DNA from: Ideonella_A sp963843805
Lineage (GTDB): Bacteria; Pseudomonadota; Gammaproteobacteria; Burkholderiales; Burkholderiaceae_C
Direction of reading: 5' to 3'
NCBI GenBank assembly: GCA_963843805.1
Contig: CAWJLY010000001.1
Location: forward strand, 620,001-684,000
DNA: 64,000 nt
Shown one piece after another: positions 48,501 to 60,500 of the stretch (position 1 is the stretch's first letter; each line of letters starts with the position of its first letter). The translations under genes and the position numbers were made by a program. The notes below the pieces were generated by a model that ran no database searches, was not told the origin of the DNA, and saw only the letters and a list, made by a program, of their open reading frames with translations.

Positions 48501-51500
48501 CAACCATTGCAGGTTGAAGCTGCCCAGGCCGTCGGCATCGGCAATGCCGCTGAGGTCGGCGAGCAGCGTCTGGTCCTCGACCGCGCTGCCGACGATCAAG
48601 CGGCACGCCGACCGGCGAATCGTTGACCGGGGTGACGGTGATGCTCGCCGCGGCGGTGTCGCTGCTGAAGGCGGTGGTGCCGCCGTGACTGGCTTGCGTC
48701 GGCGGTTGCGCCCGCGCTGCCGCTGCTCAGATCCCAGCCGCGGAACAACAGGCCGCCGGCCACGCTGCCATTCCAGTCGGCATCGGGAACAAACCGGATC
48801 CGGCTCGCACGCATCGGCGGCCAGCAGCCGCGCCGATCGACGCATCGACCGTGCCGAATGCCGCCCAAGACGCACCGCCGTTGGTCGTGAATATTGCCAG
48901 CTGCCGTGGCTGTTGTCGACACCGATCACGGCGATGCCGAGCGTCGCCGCGTTGTCGGCATCGCTCAGTTGTCCGGCGATCAAGGCCGACACCAGGCTTC
49001 CCGGATTGACGACCGGATCTTCGGCAATCGTCGGCAAGCGCATTGGCTGCCGAGCAGCACCGGCGCCGCGTTGAGCACGCCGTACTGGCGCATGAAGACA
49101 CCGTTGGCTGTCGCCGGCGCCCTGGCCCGACCAGACCGCGACGAGATTGTCCGAGATCGAGCATCGCCAGCGACACCTTGGCCTGCGCGCCGGCGGTCGT
49201 CGTATTGAGGCGGAACTCGCTGCCGACGCGGCACCCGCGGCGTCGAACTTCTGCGCGAAGACGCCGCTGCTGTCGCCGATGCCGTTGCCTTCCCAGGCGA
49301 CGATGAAATTGCCCTGGCCGTCGATCGCGATCGACGGATCGGTCTGGTCCGACGAGAAGGTCGAATTGACGACGGTACTGCCGCCGATCGGTCGATGCCG
49401 GCTGCGTTGAAGCGCTGCATCACGACGGCGCGGCCGACCTGCGTCTCGCGCCAGACGACCGACAGCGCTGCCGTCGTCGGCCAGCGCGACCGAGCCGTTG
49501 CCGGCCGACGATTCGCTGGTCACGCTGACCTGGCCGCCGAGCGCCGCTGCCGGCGCTGTCGTAGCGGCGCATCTGCACGCCGTCGCCGTTGTCCCACGAT
49601 CACCGCGAAGGCGCCGCTGAGCATTCATCGACACGCTGGCATCGTGATGGGCGCGCGAGGTTCGGTATTGACGCGGAACTCGACCGCGTCGATCGCGCTG
49701 CCGTCGGCGCTGAAGCGCCGCGCGAAGATGCCGTCGCCGTCGCCGGGGCCGTTGCCTTCCCAGACGACGATGAAGTTGCCGTTGGCGTCGATCGCGACGC
49801 GTGCTGTTGAACTGGTTGCCGCTGCCGGTCGTGTTGACGCGGAACTCGGCGCCGTCGCGCACTGCCGTCGGCCGCGAAGCGGCGCGCATAGACGCTCTGG
49901 TCGTGCCGTCCTGGTTGGCGCTGGTCCAGGCGACGACGAAACGGCCGCTGACGTCGATCGCGACCGTGGCCCAGAGCTGGTCACTCGGCGGTGGTCTGGT
50001 TGACCAGGAATTCGGCGCCGAGCGCGGTTCCGGCCTTGTCGAAGCGCTGGCCGTAGACGCCCCAGCCGCTGCCGTCCTGGTTCTGGCTCGACCAGACCAC
50101 CACATGGTCGCCGTTCGGCGCCATCGCCACCGCCTGGGTGCTGCCGCGGTTGATCATCGAGGTTTCCTGCAGGTCGGCGGTCGACCGGGTTGACGCGGCA
50201 GTTCGACGGTGTTCTGGATCGCCTCGACCATGTCGCCGACGCGTGACCGCAAGCGCCTGGCTCGGCCGTCTGCACGCCGTCGCTGGCGCGCACGATCACG
50301 TGGTAGACATTGTCGGCGCCGACATCGAGCGGCGCCTCGAAGTTCGGCGGCACGACGAAGCTCAGCACGCCGCTGGCCGCATCGACCTTGAAGCGCGCCG
50401 CGTCGGCGCCGCCGGCGATGCTGAAGACCGGCGCGTCGCCGTCCGCGTCGGTCGCGCGCGACGCGTGGTCACGAGGCTGCTGTTTTCGACCACGCCGAGC
50501 GCGACATTCGGCCGCACCCGCCGTGGCTGATGATCACCGGCGCGCGGTTCGACGATATCGATGGTCAGCGTGCGCTCGACCGGGTCGAGATCGACGCCGC
50601 CGTTGGCGGTGCCGCCGTCGTCGCGGACCTGGAAGCCGATGCGTCGCATAGGCGCTGCCGCTGCCGCCGGCGACCGGCGCATAGACCAGCGCCCGGCATC
50701 GAGCTGCGCGACCTGACTTCGGTCGGCAGCGCTGAGCAGCGCTGCCGGCCAGCGCGCAGCGTGCCGGCGCTCGGCAGCTGCAGCAGCACCGACGCGAAGC
50801 CGTCGGTCTCGCCGGCCGCTATCGGCGAAGCCGAAATCGCCGCGCGCCAGCGCGCGGCTGCCATTGCGGTCGACCGCCAGCGTCGCATTGCTGCCGCGCG
50901 GCGCATCGTTGATGTTGAGCACCGGCGCGGTCGCCGCGCTGGTCAGGCTTTCGGCCGTGCCATGGCCGTCGATATAGGCGACGCGAACGCTGATCGCCTT
51001 GCCGACATCGGCATCGCCGAGCAGCAGCGTCGACGCGGTGGCGCCGCTGATCGCGACTGCCGTCGCGCAGCCACTGGTAGCTGAAGCTGCCGAGGCCGTC
51101 GGCGTCGGCGATGCCGCTGGTGACGGCGCTGAGCGTCTGGTCCTCGATCGCGGCTGCCGCTGATCGTGCGGCAGGCCGGTCGGCGACGTCGTTGACATTG
51201 ACCACCGGCGCGGTCGGCCGCGCTGGTCAGGATTTCGGCCGTGCCATGGCCGTCGAGATAGCCGACCCGCACGCTGATCGCCTTGCCGACATCGGCATCG
51301 CCGAGCAGCAGCGTCGATGCCGGTTGCGCCGCTGATCGCGATGCCGTTGCGCAGCCACTGGTAGCTGAAGGTGCCGAGGCCGTCGTTGTCGGCGATGCCG
51401 CTGGCGTCGACGCTCAGCGTCTGGTCTTCGGTCGCGCTGCCGCCGATCATCGGCAGGCCGGTCGGCACATCGTTGACATTGGCGACCGGCGCGGTCGGCG

Positions 51501-54500
51501 CGCTGGTCAGCGTTTCGGCGGTGCCGTGGCCGTCGACGTAAGCGACCCGCACGCTGATCGTCTGGCCGACGTCGGCGTCGCCGAGCAGCAGCGTCGATGC
51601 CGGTCGCGCCGGCGATCGCGACGCCGTTGCGCAGCCACTGGTAGCTGAAGCTGCCGAGGCCGTCGGCATCGGCGATGCCGCCGGTGACCGCGGTCAGCGT
51701 CTGGTCCTCGGCCGCGCTGCCGCTGATCGTCGGAGGCCGGTCGGCAGGTCGTTGACGTTGATCACCGCCGCGGTCGCCGCACTGGTCAGCGCTTCGCGCG
51801 TGCCATGGCCGTCGACATAGCCGACGCGCACGCTGATCGCCTGGCCGACATCGGCATCGCCGAGCAGCAGCGTCGAAGCGGTCGCGCCGCTGATCGCGAT
51901 GCCGTTGCGCAGCCACTGGTAGCTGAAAGCGCCGAGGCCGTCGTCGTCGGCGATGCCGCTGAGCGATCCGCACTCAGCGTCTGGTTCTCGATCGCGCTGC
52001 CGATGATCGTCGGCAGGCCGGTCGGCACATCGTTGACGTTGGCCACGGCCGCGGTCGCCGCGCTGGTCAGGACTCTCGGTCGTTGCCGCCACCGTCGGTA
52101 GCTGACCCGTACGCTGATGCGTCTGGCCGACATCGGCGTCGCCGAGCAGCAGCGTGGCACCGGTTGCGCCACTGATCGCCGCACCGTTGCGCAGCCACTG
52201 GTAGCTGAGGCTGCCCAGGCCATCCTGGTCGGCGATGCCGGCCACTGAAACCGACAGCGTCTGGTCTTCGATTGCCGAGCCGCTGATCACCGGCAACCCG
52301 GTCGGCGAGTCGTTGGCATTGCTGACGCTCACGTAGAAGGTCTGGCTGCCGGTCAACAAGCCGTCGCTCGCGGTCACCTCGACCACGTAGCCGTTGTCGG
52401 CTCCGACATCGCCGGGCACCTCGAAATTCGGCGCGGTCGTGAAACGCAGCACACCGGTGCTGGCATTGATCGAGAACCGGCCCAGGTCGGCGCCGCCGGT
52501 GATCGAATAGGTCAGCGTCTGGGCAGGCCGGTCGGCATCGGTGGCGGTGATGGTCGTCACCGCGGTGGTGTTTTCGCTGACGCTCAGATTGACGTTGGCC
52601 GCACCAGCATGGCTGGTAATGAGCGGCGCGTTGTCATTCACCGGGGTCACCGTCACCGCGATGGCCTGCTCGGCAATCAGGTTGCCATCACTGACCTGCA
52701 CGGTCAGGTCGTAGACGTTGTCCGCACCGCCATCCAGCGGCGTCTCGAAATCGGGCGCGCCGACGAAACGCAGCACGCCGGTCGAGGCATTGATCGTGAA
52801 GCGGCCGGCGTCGCTGCCGCCTGCGATCGAATAGACCAGCGTCTGGGCCGGCAGATCGGCATCGGTGGCGGTCACCGTCGTGACCAGGGTCGTGTTCTCG
52901 GCAACATTGACACCGGCCGTGGAGCCGCCGCCGTTGCTGGTGATGACCGGCGCGTGGGTCAGCGTGCCGAATCGCCGGGTGAACACGCCGGCCGTGTCGC
53001 CTGGGCCTTGGCCGGACCAGACGACGGCATAGTTGCCAAGGTCGAGCATTGCGAGCGACACCATGTCCTGGCTGCCCGAGGTGGCCGAATTCAGGCGGAA
53101 CTCGCTGCCGACCGGGCTTCCCGACGCATTGAATTTCTGCGCGAAGACCCCGCTGCTGTCGCCCGAGCCGCTGCCTTCCCAGGCGATGATGAAATTGCCG
53201 ACGCTGTCGATGGCGATCGACGGGCTGGTCTGGTCGGCCAGCAGGGTGAACGAGTTGATGAGCGATTTCGAGCCGATCGCCGATCCGGCTGCGTCGTAGC
53301 GCCGCAGGTAGACGTCGGTATCGAGCAGCCCGACCTCGCGCCAGGCGGTGACGAAGCTGCCATCGTTGGCAAGCGCCACCGAGCCGTTGCCGGAACCACT
53401 GCCGTTGTCGACATTGATCTGGCCGCCGAGCGCAACCCCGTTGCTGCCGTAGCGGCGGACCTGCACGCCGGCATTGTTGTCCCAGGTGACGACAAATGCG
53501 CCGCTGGCATTCATCGAGACGCTGGCGTCGTAGTGCGCACGCGCCAGGTCGGTATTGACGCGGAAATCGGTTGCATCGCGCGCGCTGCCGTCGGCAGCGA
53601 AGCGGCGGGCGAAGATGCCGTCGGTATCGCCAGGCCCGTTGCCCTGCCAGACGACGACAAAGTTGCCGTTGGCGTCCATGCCGACGCCGCTCTGGAACTG
53701 GCTGCCGGTATTGGTGGTATTGACACGGAACTCGCTGCCGATTGCACTGCCGCTGGCGCCGTAGAGGCGCGCGTAGACGCTCTGCGCGGTCCCGTCCTGG
53801 TCCGCACTGGTCCACGAGACAACGAAGCGTCCGTCGGCGGCCATCGCCACCGTCGCCCATTTCTGATCGCCGGTGCTGAACTGGTTGACGCGGAATTCAC
53901 TGCCGACTGCCGCGCCGCCATTGTCGTAGCGCTGACCGTAGACACCCCAGCCGCTGCCGTCCTGGTTCTGGCTCGACCAGACGACGACATGGTCGCCAGC
54001 CGGCGCCATGGCGATCGCCTGGGTGCTGCCGCGACCGTTCATCGAGGTTTCCTGGATGCTGCCGGTGGCGGTATTGACGAGCTGCGAATTGGTCGTCTGC
54101 AGCGCCTCGTTGACGTTGCCGACCGTCACCGCAATCGCCTGGCTGTGCGTCAGCAGGCCATCGCTGACCTGCACCGTGAGGTTGTAGATGTTGTCGGCAC
54201 CGACGTCGCCGGGCTGTTCGAAATCAGGCGGCATCACGAAGCGCAGCACGCCACTGGCCGAGTCGATGGTGAAGCGAGCCGCATCGGCACCACCACTGAT
54301 GACGTAGCTGATGGCATCGGCGTCGGCATCGCTGGCGACGACGCTGGTCACGACGCTGGCGTTCTCTGCGATGGCGATGCCGACACTGGCGCCACCGCCA
54401 TTGCTGGTGATCGTCGGCGCCCGGTTGATCACGTCGAAGCTCAAGGTTCGCTGCGTGGGGTCGAGGTCGACGCCGCCGTTGGCTGTGCCGCCATCATCGC

Positions 54501-57500
54501 GAACCTGGAATTTCAGCGTCGAGTAGGCAATTCCACTGGCACCGGGCGTCGGCGCATACAGCAGATCGCCGGCGTCGAGCTGCGCCACGGTAACCTCGGT
54601 CGGGCCGGACAGCACGCTGCCGCCGAGGCGCAAGCTGCCGGCGCTGGGCAATTGCAGCAGCACCGACAAAAAATGATCGGCTTCGCCGGCGCCATCGGCA
54701 AAATCGAAATCAGCTCGGCTGAGCACCCGGCTGCCATTGCGGAAGAACGAGAACGCCGCATCACTGCCACGCGGTGCATCGTTGACCGAATTCACGGTCG
54801 TCGAGGTCACCACCACCGCCGCGCTGAACGGCGTCGACCCGCCGTTGCTCGACACATCGACTGTTGCGCCACCCGTCACCGCGCCCGAGTTGTCGATCAG
54901 CCGGACCGACAGGGCATTCGGTGTGCCGTGGTAATTGGCCGTCGGCAGGAAACGAAGCCGGTCGCCCGCGCCCAGCGTCAGCGCGGCAGAATCGGACAGG
55001 ACGCCGAAATTCGACCAGCTGCTGCCGCCGTTGGTCGAATATTGCCAGCGCCCCTGCGCCGCATCGACCAGCTGGGCGCGCACCGCCACACCGGCCAACT
55101 GGTTGTGCAACGGGTTGGCCGCGTCGGCGGCATCGCTGAAATTGGCGGCGAACAGGCTGGCCACCGTCGCACCCGCCGGCGACGTCGCATCCTCGTTGAC
55201 GGCAGCCAGCGCAGCCGCTCCGCTGGCAATCGGCGCGTCGTTGACCGCATTGACGACGACCCGGCTGATCGCCGTCGCGCTGCTGAATGCCGTGATGCCG
55301 CCGCTGGCGATGATGTTGACGACACCGCCGGCGCTGCCGCTGGTCTGGTCCCAGGCGCGCAACGTCAGGTTGGCGCTGCCATTCCAGTTCGCATTCGGGA
55401 CGAAACGCAGCGCGGTCGATGCACCGCTTCCGAGCAGGCGTGCAGCCGATTCGCTGACGGCACCGAAAACGGTCCACGAGGCACCGCCATCCAAGCTGAA
55501 CTGCCATTGGCCATTGGTGTTGTCGGCTGCAACCACTGCGATGCCGGTCTGCGCTGCGGCGTCGACATCGCTGATCTTGCCGGCGATCAAGCTCGCTACC
55601 GGCGTGCCGGTGTTGGCCACCGGGTCCTCGTCGATGACGGCCAGATCGGTCGCGCCCGCCAGCACCGGTGCATCGTTGACGTTGCCGATGCTCAGCGTGA
55701 AGTCGGCGGCAGCAGACGCACCGCCGTTGTCGGTCGCCTTGACGCGCAGCACGATGCTGCCGACATCGCCATTCATCGGCGTGCCGCTGAAGGTGCGCGT
55801 GCCCGGCGTGAAACTCAGCCAGCCCGGCAAGGCAGCGCCGTTGATCAGGGTCGCGCTGTAGGTCAGCGTATCGCCGGCATCGGCATCGCCGAAGGTATTG
55901 GCCGCGAAGCTGAAGCTGAACGGCGAATCTTCGGTTGCCGCCTGGTTGCCGATGGCGTTGGCAACCGTCGGCGCGCTGTTGGTCACGGCGCCGCTGATCA
56001 CCGTGAAGCCATTGATATTCTTGCCCGCGGCAATCGTCATGCCGAGGTCCGAGCCGTCGAACAGCAGCTTGCTGCTGGCAACCGTCGTGCCGCCGTTCAG
56101 TTCGGTCTTCGAGAAAGTCAGCGCGACGATGTCCAGCGCATCCTCGCTGACGCCGCCGATCGAATGGCTGCCGGCGCCGTCGATCGCCACCAGCAGCGTG
56201 CCCTCGCCGAGCACGCCGTCGTTGAACGCGGTCGGCCCGCTCAGCAGGTGCAGGCCCATGATCTTGTCGCCACCCGGCGCGAGGCCGAAATTGGCGCCGT
56301 TGATCAGCATCGCCGCGTTGCTCGTCTGCGTCAGCGCTGCCAAGCCGGTGCTGGTCGCGGTGAAGGAGTAGACGTTGTTGTGCATGGTCGGATCCGAATG
56401 CGCAACGACGAATGTGCCGACCGGCAGCACGACGCCGCCGATCGTCGTCGCGGTCTCGACCAGCGACAGGGCGTGCACGTTGTAGGTGGCTGCACCATCC
56501 TTGACGCCGTCGTCGAGCAGCATCGAATACGTGCCGCTCGAATAGTTGCCTGCGCTGGTCGGCCGGAAGACGACGATGTCCTTGCGGTCGACGAGCAAGC
56601 GCGCCACCGTTCAGCGACACCGTGCCGGCGCCCGGATCGAGCACCAGCAGCAGGTCGCCGGGGTTCAGGTTGAACTTGATTCCGGCGCCGGAGCCGATGG
56701 TGATCGCGGTCTGCACGTAATGCATCGCGCGCACCGGGACCGTCGTCGCAAAACCGGCCAGCAGATCGACCGTTCCGCTGGTCAGATTGCCGTCGAGATC
56801 GAAGCGGTCACCGGCATTGCCGTATTGCAGCACCTGGCCGGTGGTCCAGGTCAGGCCGCCCGCAGCGGTCGACTGGTTGCCGCCGGTGGTGAACCACAAC
56901 GATGCGGTTGCCGCGCCCGGCGCGCCGAGCACGTCGGTCACCGTCACGGCCAGCGCCTGCGTATCGAGGCCACCGCTGCCGTCGCTGGCGGCGACGGTCA
57001 GGTTGTAGACATTGTCGGCGCCGACATCCGACGGCGCCTCGAAATTCGGCGGCGTGGCGAAGTTCAGAACGCCGGTGGTCGGATTGATCGTGAAACGCGC
57101 CGCATCGGCGCCACCGGCAATGCTGTAGACCAGACCGACGCTGTCGATGTCGGTGGCGCTGACCGTCGTCACCAGGCTGGTGTTTTCTGCCACCGACACG
57201 GCAGCAGTCGAGCCCCCGCCGTTGCTGGTGATGACCGGCGGGTCGTTGACCGCCGAGACATCGATGGTGATCGTATTCGGCGTGGCATCGAGGTCGATGC
57301 CGCCGCGTGCGGTACCGCCGTCGTCCTGCACCTGGAAGGTGAACGATGCATAGGCCGCGCCGTTGGCATCGGCAGCCGGCGTGAACTTCAGCTTGCCGGC
57401 CGCGATGTCGGTCGCCGAAACGAACTGGCCCGCGCTGACCGCGGCGCCGGCCAGGGTCAGGCTGCCGGCAGCCGGCAGCGACGAGATCTTCACCGCCAGC

Positions 57501-60500
57501 AGCGCATTGGCCGGGCTGTCGATCGTGTCCGAAAAACCGAAGTTCGAAGCGACGAAGGTATGGGCCGTATCTTCTGGCGTGCTGACTGTCTGGTTGGCGC
57601 CGGCCGGCGCATCGTTGACTGGGTTGACGACCAGGGCAGCCGTGTCGGAGGTCGCGCTGAACGCGGTGACCCCGCCAGTCAGCGCGGTGGTGTAGCTGAC
57701 CTGCACATTGTCGAAGCGCATCGACACCGGTTGCACCGAGACGATGTTCTTGAAGCGGATCCGGGTGTCGCTGCCGATGTAGGCGCTGATGTCGAAGTTC
57801 AGGCTGCCGCTGCCGCCGGGTGAAGTTTTCCAGAACGACTGCAGCATGGTGTAGCTGGCGCCGCCATTGCCCGAGACTTCCAGATCCACTTGGGGAATGC
57901 CAGTCGCCGTCAAGGTCTGGAAATCCAGGCTCAGCGTCGCCGTCAGTGCACCACTCAGATCGATCGACCGGTAGACCGAATCGGCGGCGTTGCCGGTGAT
58001 GACCAGCTGGCCACCGCTGACCTGGATATTGCCGCTGGCCGCGGCGCCGCCGGCTGTGTCGGTCTCGATCCAGCTGCCGTTCCAGTTGGCGCTGCCGTAG
58101 TTGTTCGAATAGGCGACCACGCCGAACTGGTCGAGCGTCGACTGCGCCTGCGTCAGGTTGGCGACGCCGCCGCTGGCGCCACTGCTGCGGTCCCAGGCGT
58201 GAAAGGTGATCGCGGCGGCCAGCGTGCCGCTGTAGTTGGCGTTCGGCTGGAAGGCCACACGCACGCCCGCATCGGTCGACAGCAGGCGTGCGTTGGCCAT
58301 GCTGACGCTGCCCAGCGAATTCCAGCTGGCGCCATCGTTGAGCGAGTACCACCAGCTGCCTTTGGTGATGTCGGCAGCGACCACCGCGATGCCGAGTTGC
58401 GCTGCGGCATCGGAATCGGTGACGTTGTCGACCTGGCCGATCGGCGCCGCGAAATCGACCAGGCTCGACACCAGCGTGCCGACCGCGCCGACCGGTGCAC
58501 CGGCATCCTCGTCCATGGTCTGCAGCAGTGGAGTCCGGCTGGCGTCGAGCGCAGGTGCCGAATTGGCAATACTGGCCGTCACGTTGGCGGCAAACTCCGA
58601 GCTGCTGCCAAGGCTGCCGCCGCCGAGATCGACCGTCGCGGTGGCGCTGACCAGATGGCCGGCGGTGACCGAAACACCACCCAGAACGGCGTTGAAACTC
58701 GCATTGCCCAGCGTGTTGGTCGTGACGTTGACAAAGCCCAGGTAGACCTTTCCTTCGCCGAAACCGCTGGCATCGCCGGTCGGCGACGAGAAGAATTCGA
58801 TCCTGAAGGCGGTCGCCGCCGTGCTGTTCAGCGAGCCGGCAACAAACGTGCTGCCGGTGCTGACCAGCGCCGAGCTGAGGACCGGAAAATTCTGCAGATT
58901 GTTGGGCCCGCTGTCGCCGTCGCCCGCGTCGTTGGCGGTCACGTTGTTGCCCAGCAGGTCGATGCCCAAGCCGCCCGCATTGCCGAAGATCGAGTTGCCG
59001 ACGATCGCCACGTTGGTTGCCGCCACCACGTTGACGCCGCGGCCGGCGTTGTAGGCGATGGTATTGCCGGCACCGACGTTGATGCCGCCGATCAGGTTTG
59101 AATTGGCATTGCCTTCGAGCAGGATGCCATCGCTGCCGTTGGCGATCGCGCCGCTGCCAGCGGCGTTGGCTCCGATCAGGTTGGACTGGATCGTATTGCC
59201 GGTGGTCGTCGATGTACGCAACCAGATGCCGTGGCCGCTGTTGCCGGAAATCAGGTTGCCGGCAATCGACGAATTGGCCAGGTTGTAGCCCTGGATGCCG
59301 GCCATCGCGTTGCCGACCGCCTGGCTGCCGGTGGCATCGACGCCGATATAGTTGTTCTGCACCGTGTTGTTGTCGGCAGTACCCGACGCGGTGAAGAAAT
59401 TGATGCCGCGGCTCGAATTGCCGCTGATCAGGTTGCGCGCTGCCGGATCAGCGCCGCCGATGAGGTTGTTGCTGCTCCGCACCTGCAGGCCGTCGTCGCC
59501 ATTGCCGAGCGCGATCGTGCCGGTGATGTCGGTACCCAGGAAATTGCCGACGATGGTGTTGCCGTCGGCACCGGCATCGATCAGGATTCCCGACCAGGTG
59601 AAGCGGTTGATCGCCAGGCCCCTGATCGTGCTGCCGTCGGAGCCGTCGAGCAGCGTCAGTCCGCGGTTGTTGTCGGCCCCGGTATTGGTCAACTCGATGC
59701 GGATGTTGGCGTTGTCGCCGACGGCCAGCGTATTGACCGACGCGCCGGCCTGCGAATAGCCGTCGATGATCAGCGGGCTGGTGATATCCAGCTGCGGCAA
59801 CGCCGCATTCAGGTCGATGCGGAACCAGCTGTGCGCCGCATACGGATAGTCGACGTCGAAATCGGTGATCGCCGCATCGGCCAGCGTCGTCGTCGCAAGC
59901 GTCGACAGCGAGCCCGAGCTGCCGTCGTTGCGGTAGTAGTAGTGCCGCGTGTCGCTGTCGGAAAAATTGAAATTGATGGTGTCCAGGCCGACCGTATTGT
60001 TGGCAGCAGCAATCGCCTCGCGCAGCGAGATCTTGCCGTCGCTGCCGCGATTGGCGAGCAGCGCGTCGATGCTGGTCGTCACGCCGTCGACCGTATCGTT
60101 GGTGGTATCGACGGTCACCAGATGGTCGACCACCGCAGCAACCGTCACCGTCTTGTTCGCCGTCGCGCTGTTGGCAGCGCCGTCGTTGACGGTGAAGGCG
60201 ATGATCCGGTTGCTGGTGCTCGGGTCGTCGCTGGAATTGAAGTAGGCGACGCTGCGCAACGCCGTCTGGTAGTCGGCGACGCTGGCCGTGCCGGCCAAGC
60301 TGAGCACGCCGGTGGCCGAATTCCAGCTGCCGGTGATGCCGAGCTGGTTGCTGAAGGCCAGCACGTCCTGGTTGCCGGAATAGTTGGCCGAAATTCGAAC
60401 CGTCGCGCTGGCCAGCGTGGCCGAATCGATATCGGACAAGGTCAACGCGTTGTCGATCGCGATCGCCGCCTGGTTTTCGGTGTACGAGCGCGAGCCGCCG

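Noticed and set aside
50910..52320. Regular repeats that could suggest a CRISPR array
   Set aside because: The repeat unit is about 279 bases, coding in one frame (93 residues), with no short repeat/variable spacer pattern and no cas genes nearby.
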